Below, piece after piece: positions 29,202 through 38,131 of a stretch of 38,237 bases of DNA. A program made the translations under genes and the position numbers. The notes under the pieces are model-generated. The model worked only from the letters and a program-made list of their open reading frames with translations, was not told the DNA's origin and made no database searches. Positions within the stretch are counted from its first letter, which is position 1. Every line of letters starts with the position of its first letter. The stretch lies in contig JANXZN010000267.1 of assembly GCA_025355545.1 (NCBI GenBank), positions 1 through 38,237 on the forward strand, in the 5' to 3' direction. This DNA is from Rhizobacter sp. (GTDB lineage: Bacteria; Pseudomonadota; Gammaproteobacteria; Burkholderiales; Burkholderiaceae_C).

Positions 29202-29781
29202 GGCCGCAATCCGTGCAAAAGCGCGCCGCGCGCATGCACATCGTGCCGCAACCCGGACAGGACTTGTGCGTGGAAGCCATGTCGAAGCCACACTCAGCGC
29301 AAAAGCGGCCGCCGCCGAAAGCGGCCTGGCAGTTGGGGCAGGCCATGCCCGCGCTGGCATTGCCGCCGCCGGACGAGGCGACCGACGGCGAACCGCGCTC
29401 CGCGGACGGCTGCTCGCCCTTGCCGCCGCAGGCCTCGCAGTGCTGCGTGCGCGGATTCCAGCAGTCTTCGCAGACCGTCTTTTGGCAACTCCGGCATTCG
29501 TGGTAGCGCAGTTCGGCCAGCGCGATCGCATCCTGCAACGCGGCTTCGCGGGCGCCCTTTTCGCCGGTCTCGGACGCGAAGCCCAACACCCGCGCCAACT
29601 TGCTGTAACCGGGAAGATAGTAACCGTACTTGTAGATCAGCCCGGCAAGGCGGCCGCGGCGGTAGGGTGCGTAGGGGCTTTTCCACCGGCGCGCGCAGTT
29701 GCCGCAATAGAACTCGAACTGGAACCCAGCGCTGATGCTAGACCCGACCTTGCTCAAGTCTTGATAGTTGGTGAGGCTCAT
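29191..29781 (-). CDS. Multi-zinc-ribbon protein embedded in the T6SS locus
   Basis: Repeated CXXC pairs: CGNC, CRSCQKTVCEDC, CEACGG, CPNC, CAECG, CPGCG, CTDCG; overlaps the tagJ start. Confidence 0.85.
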   Translation of the reverse strand: MSLTNYQDLSKVGSSISAGFQFEFYCGNCARRWKSPYAPYRRGRLAGLIYKYGYYLPGYSKLARVLGFASETGEKGAREAALQDAIALAELRYHECRSCQKTVCEDCWNPRTQHCEACGGKGEQPSAERGSPSVASSGGGNASAGMACPNCQAAFGGGRFCAECGFDMASTHKSCPGCGTMCMRAARFCTDCGHGF

Positions 29782-29810
29782 CAGTGTCGTATCCGGCCTG
29801 CGGTCGTTAC

Positions 29811-30464
29811 CTAGCCGCGCTTGCCTTTGGCGCCGGCGGCATAAGCGGCCGCATCTTGCCTGAGTTTCGAATTCTCCTTCATGAGCTCCGCGACGCTAGG
29901 TACGGACTTGCTGGCCCCTCCTTTGGTCGATCCCGGGTTGCGCTTGAAGCTGGCGCTCAATCCTCCTGCGCTCTTGTAGTCGAACGAGATCGTCGTGTAG
30001 TTCAGCCCCCACGTCTCGTCGAGATCGACGCGGTGTTCGGCCGCGCGTCCGCCAAGTTTGTAGCTCACGACGGTGACCTTCTCGAGCACGACGAGCAGTC
30101 GGAACGGGTTCTCGACGTCCACCATCTCTTCGACAAGCTCGAAGGTCGCCCGCTTGAGCGCTTCGCCGCTGTACATTGCCTTCATCAGCGCGGTCGTAGC
30201 GCTGTCGACCGGCTTCGTGAACGTGACCAGCGACGGATCGATGCCGACCTCATCGGTGCCACCTGCCGAAGCCTTTGTCTGACCTGCGGCGGCGCCCCCG
30301 CTCGCCAGGTTCTTGGATGCGGTCGGATCGGCCGACTTGTCACTCACGGCCCAATCCCAACCTTTGACATCGATCTGGCCCTCGTGGCCGAGACCTTCTG
30401 ACTCACCATCGATCGGAAAATCGTCCCGCTCGATTTTGAGGTAGTGGGATGCCACGAGTGCCAT
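29811..30464 (-). CDS. Hcp-family protein with C-terminal basic extension (third Hcp-like paralog)
   Basis: YLKIERDDFPIDGESEGLGHEGQIDVKGWDWAVSDKSAD...VTFTKPVDSATTALMKAMYSGEALKRATFELVEE matches the Hcp fold pattern; extra tail FKRNPGSTKGGASKSVPSVAELMKENSKLRQDAAAYAAGAKGKRG. Confidence 0.8.
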   Translation of the reverse strand: MALVASHYLKIERDDFPIDGESEGLGHEGQIDVKGWDWAVSDKSADPTASKNLASGGAAAGQTKASAGGTDEVGIDPSLVTFTKPVDSATTALMKAMYSGEALKRATFELVEEMVDVENPFRLLVVLEKVTVVSYKLGGRAAEHRVDLDETWGLNYTTISFDYKSAGGLSASFKRNPGSTKGGASKSVPSVAELMKENSKLRQDAAAYAAGAKGKRG

Positions 30465-30473
30465 GCTTGACTC

Positions 30474-31031
30474 TCAGTCCTGCGGTTGCGTTGTGTAGTC
30501 GGTCTCGAACCAACGCTGTTTGTCCCGATAGTCACTCTTCTTGTTGTTCGTCATTCCCCTGTAGTAATACTCGACGGCAAAGTTGCGGAACGAGAACGAA
30601 ACAGTCTCCTTAATCGACGCCCCCTTGTTGTCCTCCGAGACGCTCAAATTGATGTCGACAATCCTGGCTCGCTTGAGGTGAAAGACGATGATCGCGTTCT
30701 GCGCCTTCCCGACCTTATCCTCGTAATCCTCGAGCTGCTGGTCGACGGTGATCCGCACTTCATGGATCTCCTCGCGGTCCTGCAACAAGGCCGCCAGGCT
30801 CATCGAGGCCCTGTCGAAGTACTTGGTCACCCGCAACGGGGTGAAATGCAGGTGCTTGTCGTCGTCCTTCTTTGGTTTCGCCGGAGCCTGCAGGTTGGCG
30901 TCCATCCCGAAGTCGAAACTGTCGATCTGTATGCGGCCCGCATAGCCTCCGACCTGGCCCTCGGCTTCGACGAAGTCGTCCTCGTCATCGCTGAACTGGA
31001 CCTTAAGAAAGATCTGGGTTGTTGATTCCAT
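30474..31031 (-). CDS. Hcp-family protein (second Hcp-like paralog)
   Basis: IFLKVQFSDDEDDFVEAEGQVGGYAGRIQIDSFDFGMDA...LHFTPLRVTKYFDRASMSLAALLQDREEIHEVRITV...VSFSFRNFAVEYYY. Confidence 0.8.
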   Translation of the reverse strand: MESTTQIFLKVQFSDDEDDFVEAEGQVGGYAGRIQIDSFDFGMDANLQAPAKPKKDDDKHLHFTPLRVTKYFDRASMSLAALLQDREEIHEVRITVDQQLEDYEDKVGKAQNAIIVFHLKRARIVDINLSVSEDNKGASIKETVSFSFRNFAVEYYYRGMTNNKKSDYRDKQRWFETDYTTQPQD

Positions 31032-31118
31032 ATCCGACCTTCACCGAGCCCGTCCCAGCTGGGTGAGAACAGGCTCGCGCGGCCGGACCCACGAGGCCGC
31101 GCGACGATCACAGAATTG

Positions 31119-31655
31119 CTACTTCGGATCGAAGGGCGCGTGCGGCACGTCGGCGGTCTGCATCTTCCCGATGTCCCAACCGAACGGGACGTCACCATCC
31201 AAACCGCCGCCTGTCAACTTCTGCGGCTTGTAGCCCACGGCGATCACTTTGAAGACCATCTCGATGTCCTGAGTGACCGAGCCGTCCTCGGCGCCTTTGC
31301 TCGACACCTTGGTGATGAACGCCTCGTCCATCGCCATCGCGAAATACGGCTCTCCTTGACCATCCTCGGCGCCGGTCTGCTTGAGCATCACGATATAGAC
31401 CTTCGCGAAGTGCTTGCCCTGGACGATCTTCTGCATGATGACCGGGGACGCCCTGTCGTAATAGTGCGAGAAGGAGAGCGATCCCGGCTGCGGCTTGCCG
31501 ACCGACGCGCCGGCGCCCTTCAGAAAGCTAGTGTCGGCCTCGATGTCCCAACTCCAGTCGCTGATCTCGATCCAGCCCTTCTCGCCGTTGTTCGACGAGT
31601 GGGTAGACTCGCCGGTCTTGATCGTGTCGAACTTGATGAACGCATTGCCTGGCAT
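31119..31655 (-). CDS. hcp: T6SS tube protein Hcp (TssD), canonical
   Basis: MPGNAFIKFDTIKTGESTHSSNNGEKGWIEISDWSWDIEADTSF...GSLSFSHYYDRASPVIMQKIVQGKHFAKVYIVMLKQTG; strong ribosome-binding site (AGGAGTGATGTCACATG). Confidence 0.95.
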   Translation of the reverse strand: MPGNAFIKFDTIKTGESTHSSNNGEKGWIEISDWSWDIEADTSFLKGAGASVGKPQPGSLSFSHYYDRASPVIMQKIVQGKHFAKVYIVMLKQTGAEDGQGEPYFAMAMDEAFITKVSSKGAEDGSVTQDIEMVFKVIAVGYKPQKLTGGGLDGDVPFGWDIGKMQTADVPHAPFDPK

Positions 31656-31752
31656 GTGACATCACTCCTGTAAGAATTGCACCGAGCCAAAGGGCGGCGG
31701 GTGCGAGTGGGTGGATCTGCGACCGTGGCCGGTCATCGTAACTGCGCCATCC

Positions 31753-33243
31753 TCAGCCCTTCTCGGACGGCAGCTTCGACACGAGCCGAAGCGAAACGGT
31801 GAGCCCTTCGAGCTGATAGTGGGGCTTGAGGGCGAAAACCGATCGGTAGTAGCCCGGCGCGCTTTCGTCCTCCTCGACAGTAACTTGAGCCGCGGCAAGT
31901 GGCCGCTGCGCCTTGGTAGTCTCGGTCGAGTTCGTCGGGTCGCCATCCACATAGTTGAGGATCCACTTGTTGAGCCAGCGCTCCATGGCCTCCCGCGACT
32001 TGAACGAGCCGACCTTGTCGCGCACCATGCACTTCAGATAGTGCGCAAACCGGTTGCACGCGAACAGGTACGGCAGCCGCGCTGCCAGCGCGGCGTTGGC
32101 GGTGGCGTCCGGGTCGTCGTATTCGATGGGCTTTTGCAGCGACTGCCCACCGATGAAGGCAGCGAAGTCGGAATTCTTGCGGTGGATCATTGCGAGGAAA
32201 CCGGCCTTCGAAAGTTCGGCTTCGCGGCGATCGGAGATCGCGATCTCGGTCGGGCACTTCATGTCGACACCACCATCGTCGGTCGGGAAGGTGTGCGTCG
32301 GCAGGTTCTCGACGGCGCCGCCGGATTCGACGCCACGGATGCGCGAACACCAGCCATAGAGCTTGAACGAGCGGTTGATGTTGGTGGCCATTGCATAGGC
32401 CGCGTTGCACCAGGCGTACTTGTCGTGGTCGGCGCCGACCGTGTCCTCCTCGAAGTTGAAGGCTTCCACCGGGCTCGTTTTTGCGCCATAGGGCAGTCGG
32501 CCGAGGAAGCGCGGCATGCACATCGCGAGGTAGCGTGAATCGTCGCTTTCACGCAGCGAGCGCCATGCGGCGTATTCGGGTGTCAGGAAAATCTTGGTCA
32601 GATCGCGCGGGTTGGCCAGTTCGCTCCACGACTCCATCTGCATGACGGTGGGTGAGGCGCCGGTGATGAATGGGCAATGTGCCGAAGCGGCGATCTTCGC
32701 CATCTCGCCCAGGAGTTCGACGTCCGGCGGGGAATGGTCGAAATGGTAGTCGCCGACGATCGCGCCGAACGGCTCGCCACCGAACTGGCCATATTCCTCT
32801 TCGTACAATTTCTTGAACAACGGCGACTGATCCCAGGCGGTGCCCTTGTAGCGCTTCAGTGTCTTGCCCAGATCCTGCTTGGAGATCGCCATCACGCGAA
32901 TCTTCAGGAACTCGTCGGTCTCGGTGTTGTTGACCATGTAGTGCAAGCCGCGCCACGCCGATTCCAGCTTCTGGAAATCGGGCGTGTGCAAGATTGCATT
33001 GACCTGCTCGCTGAGCTTGCGATCGATCGCGGCGATCATCGCCTCGATACTCTGGACCGTGTCGGTTCCGATCAGCTTCGTGTGCGCAAGCGCCTGCGCC
33101 GCCAAGGTCTGAACCGCGGCCTCGACCGCCGAGCGCGCCTCGTCGGATTTGGGCTTGAATTCCTTCTTCAGCAAATTGGCAAAGTCGTTGCCTTCGAGCG
33201 TGACGCCGGCAAACGAGGAGCCTGCAGCCTGTTGTTCCGCCAT
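31753..33243 (-). CDS. tssC: T6SS sheath large subunit TssC (VipB)
   Basis: HTPDFQKLESAWRGLHYMVNNTETDEFLKIRVMAISKQDL...FGAIVGDYHFDHSPPDVELLGEMAKIAASAHCPFITGASP...FAHYLKCMVRDKVGSF...WLNKWILNYV. Confidence 0.98.
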   Translation of the reverse strand: MAEQQAAGSSFAGVTLEGNDFANLLKKEFKPKSDEARSAVEAAVQTLAAQALAHTKLIGTDTVQSIEAMIAAIDRKLSEQVNAILHTPDFQKLESAWRGLHYMVNNTETDEFLKIRVMAISKQDLGKTLKRYKGTAWDQSPLFKKLYEEEYGQFGGEPFGAIVGDYHFDHSPPDVELLGEMAKIAASAHCPFITGASPTVMQMESWSELANPRDLTKIFLTPEYAAWRSLRESDDSRYLAMCMPRFLGRLPYGAKTSPVEAFNFEEDTVGADHDKYAWCNAAYAMATNINRSFKLYGWCSRIRGVESGGAVENLPTHTFPTDDGGVDMKCPTEIAISDRREAELSKAGFLAMIHRKNSDFAAFIGGQSLQKPIEYDDPDATANAALAARLPYLFACNRFAHYLKCMVRDKVGSFKSREAMERWLNKWILNYVDGDPTNSTETTKAQRPLAAAQVTVEEDESAPGYYRSVFALKPHYQLEGLTVSLRLVSKLPSEKG

Positions 33244-33267
33244 TGGGATCCTCCGGGATTTGCGGTC

Positions 33268-33762
33268 TTATTCGGTGGGTTTGGGCGCGGCGCCGACGCT
33301 TTGCAGCAGCGCGGAGTCCTTCAGCACCTTGGAGATCAGCTCTTCAGCGCCGGCCTTGCCATCCATGTACGTGACCAGGTTCGCCAGTTGCCCGCGCGCT
33401 TCGAGCAACTGCTTGAGGCCGTCGACCTTGGCGGCCACCGCTGCAGGCGAGAAGTCGTCCATGTTCTCGAAGGTCAGATCGACCGCGAGGTTGCCCTCGC
33501 CCGTGAGCGTGTTCGGCACCATGAAGGCGACGCGCGGCTTCATGGCCTTCATGCGTGTGTCGAAGTTGTCGACATCGAACTCGAGAAACTTTCGATCCCC
33601 CACCGCAGGCAACGGCTCCTCGGGCTTTCCGGCCAGATCGGCCATCACGCCCATCACGAAGGGAAGCTGCACCTTCTTCTCGGCGCCGTAGAGTTCGACG
33701 TCGTATTCGATCTGCACCCGGGGCGCCCGGTTGCGGGCGATGAACTTCTGGCTGCTTCCCAT
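33268..33762 (-). CDS. tssB: T6SS sheath small subunit TssB (VipA)
   Basis: RVQIEYDVELYGAEKKVQLPFVMGVMADLAGKPEEPLPAVGDRKFLEFDVDNFDTRMKAMKPRVAFMVPNTL... Confidence 0.98.
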   Translation of the reverse strand: MGSSQKFIARNRAPRVQIEYDVELYGAEKKVQLPFVMGVMADLAGKPEEPLPAVGDRKFLEFDVDNFDTRMKAMKPRVAFMVPNTLTGEGNLAVDLTFENMDDFSPAAVAAKVDGLKQLLEARGQLANLVTYMDGKAGAEELISKVLKDSALLQSVGAAPKPTE

Positions 33763-33868
33763 GCGGTTCTCCGTTCCTGGGCCAACTACGGCCGCCCCGA
33801 TTGGCGACCTGCGCTACGGCACAGTGCGCAGCGATGATGCCTTGGACACGCCGATATTCATAGTGGGT

Positions 33869-34924
33869 TCAATTCTGATCACTTATTGAAGCGGGGTCGA
33901 CCCCCATGATGCGGGCCACATCCTTGATCGAGTCGGGCGCCAGCTCGTGCACCAGCTCGAGGAAGTTCTTGTCGATCACCCGCGCGGCCCTGCGCAAGAA
34001 CAGCTGGGCCGGGTTGGTGGGCTCGCTGCGCTCGAGGTAGGTACAGACCAGCTCGATAGCACGGATCGCGTCCTGACGGGTTTCGACACTGTGCACGCCC
34101 CCCACCGATCGCTTGGGTGCCGAGGCGACCTGCAGTTCGTTGCTATCGGCGCCGCTCCCGGTCTGCTCGGATTCGACAACATCGGAGGCGACCGCAGGCA
34201 CAACCGACTTGATGCCTGCAAGCATGGCCCGCACGGTTGCCAGATCGACGCTCAAGTCCGGCCGGAAACGCTGACCCATCAGCGTCTGGATCTGCGTGAG
34301 CGAATCCAGCGCCGCATCGGCCTGCGCACCCAGCACAAAGGCGGCATCCGGGTCCTCGGTCAGCATGCCAACGACATACGCCTGCGTCCGCGGCGATTCG
34401 TCGGGCCGGGGACTCAGCTTGCCGAGCGCCACTTCGACGTCGCGAACACGCATGCCGTCGAGCGCCCCGTCGCTGGAAAGCTTCGAGGCGCGAATGTCGC
34501 CCAGCAGGCTGTTGAGTTTGTCCAGCCCGCCGATCACCGACAAGCGCGCGAGCGCTTCGGGCTCGTCAGCATCGGGCAGCGGGTGCAAATGATCCCAAAA
34601 GCGCTCGAGCAGCCCGTGAAGCAGCGCGAGCGTGACGGGCAAGGTGGAGAAGCCCTCGAGGTTGAGCTTCGCGCGCCCCCACCACAGGGCCACACGCAGA
34701 TCTCGAGTGCGCATCAGCAGGGATTCGGACAATTCGCGCACGCGCCCCCAATCGGGCGGCTCGCCGGACCTGAACTGCGATTCGGGTTTGCCGGCGCCCG
34801 CATGTGTCAGTTCGAGGAATTCGGGGTCGTATTCGAGATCGGCTCCACAGGGCTGCGCATCGTCCAGCGGCAACAGCCAGCGGTCTGCCGGGGGCGGGAG
34901 GTCGTTGTCAAGGGCGTCAGGCAT
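33869..34924 (-). CDS. tssA: T6SS baseplate/cap protein TssA (ImpA N-terminal domain)
   Basis: PCGADLEYDPEFLELTHAGAGKPESQFRSGEPPDWGRVRELSESLLMRTRDLRVALWWGRAKLNLEGFSTLPVTLALLHGLLERFWDHLHP. Confidence 0.95.
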   Translation of the reverse strand: MPDALDNDLPPPADRWLLPLDDAQPCGADLEYDPEFLELTHAGAGKPESQFRSGEPPDWGRVRELSESLLMRTRDLRVALWWGRAKLNLEGFSTLPVTLALLHGLLERFWDHLHPLPDADEPEALARLSVIGGLDKLNSLLGDIRASKLSSDGALDGMRVRDVEVALGKLSPRPDESPRTQAYVVGMLTEDPDAAFVLGAQADAALDSLTQIQTLMGQRFRPDLSVDLATVRAMLAGIKSVVPAVASDVVESEQTGSGADSNELQVASAPKRSVGGVHSVETRQDAIRAIELVCTYLERSEPTNPAQLFLRRAARVIDKNFLELVHELAPDSIKDVARIMGVDPASISDQN

Positions 34925-35158
34925 TGGCGGGGCTCGCGAAGCTGTGTCAATGTACCATCTGTAACGGGGAACGCAGGGGCCATGCCGAGCCTGCGATCAT
35001 TGTGAGATGCGGCACACGCAGCCGTCGCGGCTGGCGCCACGGATTGGGAGACTCGTCACGCGTGGTTTGGCAACTATCCTGAAAACAGGCGCGTCGCACC
35101 ATTGAGTCGCCCTGCGAGTCTGAGTAGTTCAACGCACCAACTTCTAGGGGGTTACCTC
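34925..35158. promoter_or_regulatory. Divergent intergenic region, presumed to hold the T6SS leftward promoter and the promoter of 35159..35803
   Basis: ~230-bp non-coding gap between divergent genes. I could not assign convincing -35/-10 or -24/-12 boxes. Confidence 0.4.
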
Positions 35159-35803
35159 ATGAGTGCCTACGAGAACGAGATCAGTCCCGACGACTGGCTG
35201 GTTTCCGACATGAATGCGAATGCGGACGACGACCCGGAAGTGTTTGAGCGCAAGCTGAGGAAGAAGTACGACAAGGTGAAGAGCGACACAAGCTCCATCG
35301 ATGGCCTGAGTATCAAGACGCCCGATTGGGCCACCGTGATCTCGACGAAGAAGCGCGAGAAATCGAGAGCCGTTTCATTCGATCTCAGCCTGAAGAAGTC
35401 GGAGCTGGTTCTCACCGCTGGGACACCCACGGGGACGCGATTCATCCTGGGCAAGAAGGCGGTCCCGTCGGACGTCGAAGAGTACCGGACGTTCCTGGAG
35501 GGGCTCATGAATTGGTCCGACAGCGACCACCCTCTGGTGACGGAGGCCGACTTCAAGGACTGGAGCAAGAAGAATCCGAAGAAGCCGGAGAAGCCCACCG
35601 TCTACAAGACCTACGACGAGATGGTCAAGAAGAGCAAGGCGGACGCCGAGGCGTTCAGGAACTGGGCGAAGACCAATGCGGCGGGCAAGAAGGCCTTGGA
35701 CGAGCTGACCAAGACGGACAAGCTGAAACCCGCCGACCCGGCGCGCGCCAAGGCGCTGAAGGCCGCGGACGCGGTGCTTCCGGCGTACTACAAAACATTC
35801 TGA
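35159..35803 (+). CDS. Uncharacterised ~214-aa Lys/Asp-rich protein (MSAYENEISPDDWLVSDMNANADDDPEVFERKLRKKYDKVK...)
   Basis: ORF with a strong G-rich ribosome-binding site (TAGGGGGTTACCTC) upstream of the ATG at 35159. Confidence 0.8.
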   Translation: MSAYENEISPDDWLVSDMNANADDDPEVFERKLRKKYDKVKSDTSSIDGLSIKTPDWATVISTKKREKSRAVSFDLSLKKSELVLTAGTPTGTRFILGKKAVPSDVEEYRTFLEGLMNWSDSDHPLVTEADFKDWSKKNPKKPEKPTVYKTYDEMVKKSKADAEAFRNWAKTNAAGKKALDELTKTDKLKPADPARAKALKAADAVLPAYYKTF

Positions 35804-35893
35804 TTCGTTGACGACGCTGGCGGACAAGACCCACAACAACCTGTGCCGGCGCCGAGCGCCTTCACTGCAGGCGCTTCGGCGGAGGATGCAGGC

Positions 35894-37312
35894 ATGACAC
35901 CGACGGCGGACAAGCGGGGCTGGAACTTCGAGTTTCCAACCCAGCTCGGTATCACGCACTCGAGATACGAGGTCACCGACGGCGCCCTGCGTTTTCAGTC
36001 CGACGACGCGTTCGGCGGCAGCGAAGACGTGCGCTGGGATTCTGTTCAGGGCGGAGGCACGGCGGCCATGGCTGGCATGGGTGGCCGTGGCGGCCCGGAT
36101 CTGCCGAATTGGGTTCCGGCGCAACTCGAATGGCTGATCCTGTCCCGCACCGAGGGCGGCGGAAAGCCATTCATGCGGGTGCTGCCGCAGGGAGCCGACC
36201 GCGAGGCCATCGTCGCTGCTGTGCAGCAACGCCTCGGCTCTCGGTGGATCGGCGCGCGACTGCAGCTGAAAGAGGCTCGGCAGCAACTCGGCATCACGTC
36301 GGGCACCTGGAGCACACTGAAGGTGGCGGGCATCGTTGTCGCGGTCATGGGCTTGCTGGCCGTTCTGATCGTCTTGTTCGCCTTGCTGCTGCATCCTGTC
36401 ATCACCGTGCCGGCAGGGTTCGCACTGGGCATCTGGATGTGCCGAAAGGCGCTCCTGGGCCTGCGCGACGGAATCGCCGTGGCCAACACGCCGACCGCCC
36501 GGGCCAGCAGTGCGGCCCTGGGCCTGGTCGAACTCGAAGGGCGCGCAGTCACCGACGCCCCCGTGCTCGCGGGAATCACTGGCCGGTCCTGTGTGTGGTG
36601 GGACATCGCCGTTCATGTCTGGTACGACGAAGGCTCGGGCGATGGCGAATGGCGCCAAGTCGCGGCGCGCCACGGTGGGACCATCGGCGTCGTCGAACTG
36701 GAAGACGACAGCGGAAAGGTGCCAGTGTGGCTCGCGGGTGCGATCATGCTGCTGGACAGTCGCGTTTGGGATTCGCGCAAGGACCCGTTACCTGAGCCCG
36801 GAACGGCCTTGCTCGATGAAATCGGGTTCTCCTGGGGAAGCAACCGCCACATCCGCGTCACCGAGACCTGCGTCGCAGCGAACCAGACGCTCTACGTGCT
36901 GGGCACTCTCGACGAGCGCCGCAACGTGCGCGAGCCTTCCGAGGCCAGCGCAATTGAACGCGGCCTGCTCATGTGGCGTACCGGACAATGGCGACGGGCG
37001 CTGGTGAGCGCGGTGCCCGGGCCGGCGCGCATCGTCGTCGCGGTGCTGATCGGTTACCTCGACATGGTCAGCAAGATCGGCACTGGCGGAGAGCGCCCAT
37101 GGCGACCGGAGCTGGCCGTGCCCCCGGCCATGGCGCCCACGTCCCTGTTGGTCTGGCAGGGGCGCGACGGTCGACCTTTCGTGGTCTCGAATCAGCCGGA
37201 AAGCGCCGCGCTGGCCGCCTTGCGCAAGCGTTCCCTGTGGACGTTTGGCTTCGGCACCGTGGTCCTGTGCTTCACGCTGTACCAGCTCGTTGAACTTCTT
37301 TGGGGGAAATGA
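35894..37312 (+). CDS. Membrane protein with GIDE-type domain (E3 ligase-like GIDE family)
   Basis: VELEGRAVTDAPVLAGITGRSCVWWDIAVHVWYDEG...VPVWLAGAIMLLDSR...HIRVTETCVAANQTLYVLGTLDE pattern; paired with lemA. Start chosen at MTPTADKRG. Confidence 0.75.
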   Translation: MTPTADKRGWNFEFPTQLGITHSRYEVTDGALRFQSDDAFGGSEDVRWDSVQGGGTAAMAGMGGRGGPDLPNWVPAQLEWLILSRTEGGGKPFMRVLPQGADREAIVAAVQQRLGSRWIGARLQLKEARQQLGITSGTWSTLKVAGIVVAVMGLLAVLIVLFALLLHPVITVPAGFALGIWMCRKALLGLRDGIAVANTPTARASSAALGLVELEGRAVTDAPVLAGITGRSCVWWDIAVHVWYDEGSGDGEWRQVAARHGGTIGVVELEDDSGKVPVWLAGAIMLLDSRVWDSRKDPLPEPGTALLDEIGFSWGSNRHIRVTETCVAANQTLYVLGTLDERRNVREPSEASAIERGLLMWRTGQWRRALVSAVPGPARIVVAVLIGYLDMVSKIGTGGERPWRPELAVPPAMAPTSLLVWQGRDGRPFVVSNQPESAALAALRKRSLWTFGFGTVVLCFTLYQLVELLWGK

Positions 37313-37890
37313 CCATGGCGTGGGTCGCTGTCTTCGTGCTCGCAGTCCTGATACTTGGCGTCGGTATCGCCGTGCAGGGCGTGTCGCTCTACAACGGTCT
37401 GGTCCAGGTCAAGCACCAGGTCGACCAGTCCTGGTCGAACATTGACGTGCTTCTCAAACAGCGGCACGACGAACTGCCCAAGCTGATCGATGCGGTCAAG
37501 GGCTACATGTCACACGAGCGGGAGCTGCTCGAGAAAGTCACCGACTTGCGCACGCGTGCCCAAGTGAGCGAGGGCAGTGCGCTGCGGCTGCCGGCCGAGG
37601 AAGCGCTTTCGCAGGGGGTGTCACGGCTGCTCGCCGTGGCCGAGGGCTACCCGCAGCTTCGAGCCAGCGAAGTCTTCATCGACCTGCAGCGGCGAATCAC
37701 CGCCTTGGAAGAGCAGATCGCGCACCGACGCGAGTTCTACAACGCGGCCGTAAACATCAACAATGTGCGCATGGAGCAATTTCCGGACAGCCTGCTCACA
37801 TCGCTTGTAGGGCTTGTGCCCCGGCCGCTCTTCGAGTCCAAGCAGGCCGAGCGGGACGACGTGGACGTAGCGGCCCGGCTGGGCTCGTGA
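37309..37890 (+). CDS. lemA: LemA family protein
   Basis: N-terminal transmembrane helix then YNGLVQVKHQVDQSWSNIDVLLKQRHDELPKLIDAVKGYMSHERELLEKVTDLR...FIDLQRRITALEEQIAHRREFYNAAVNINNVRMEQFP; ATGA overlap with the upstream gene. Confidence 0.95.
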   Translation: MTMAWVAVFVLAVLILGVGIAVQGVSLYNGLVQVKHQVDQSWSNIDVLLKQRHDELPKLIDAVKGYMSHERELLEKVTDLRTRAQVSEGSALRLPAEEALSQGVSRLLAVAEGYPQLRASEVFIDLQRRITALEEQIAHRREFYNAAVNINNVRMEQFPDSLLTSLVGLVPRPLFESKQAERDDVDVAARLGS

Positions 37891-37905
37891 TTCGGCTGGC
37901 CATGG

Positions 37906-37921
37906 CGACATTATTTTGTCG
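37906..37921. repeat. Short inverted repeat downstream of lemA (cgaca-ttattt-tgtcg)
   Basis: 5-bp perfect arms around a T-rich loop in an AT-rich patch; possible terminator or mobile-element end. Confidence 0.3.
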
Positions 37922-38131
37922 GCAGCGTAGACGCACACGGCAAGAGCTAGGATCTCTCAATCGCACATGTTCGTTGGCCCCCAACCCGATGGGAGTCCGT
38001 CCTCCTTGATGCCTCGGGCAAAGGACACGTCGCCCGATCTTCGCGCCACGACAAGAAGTCGTGATACGGCCCCAAGGGCCCTGGGTCATCATTCGGGATC
38101 CTCTCAAGAAACAGTAACGGGGGCTGGGTCT

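Noticed and set aside
31656-31752. Possible sigma-54 promoter upstream of hcp (tttggctcggtgcaatt on the minus strand)
   Set aside because: The GG-to-GC spacing is too short for a -24/-12 element, so I do not report it as a promoter.
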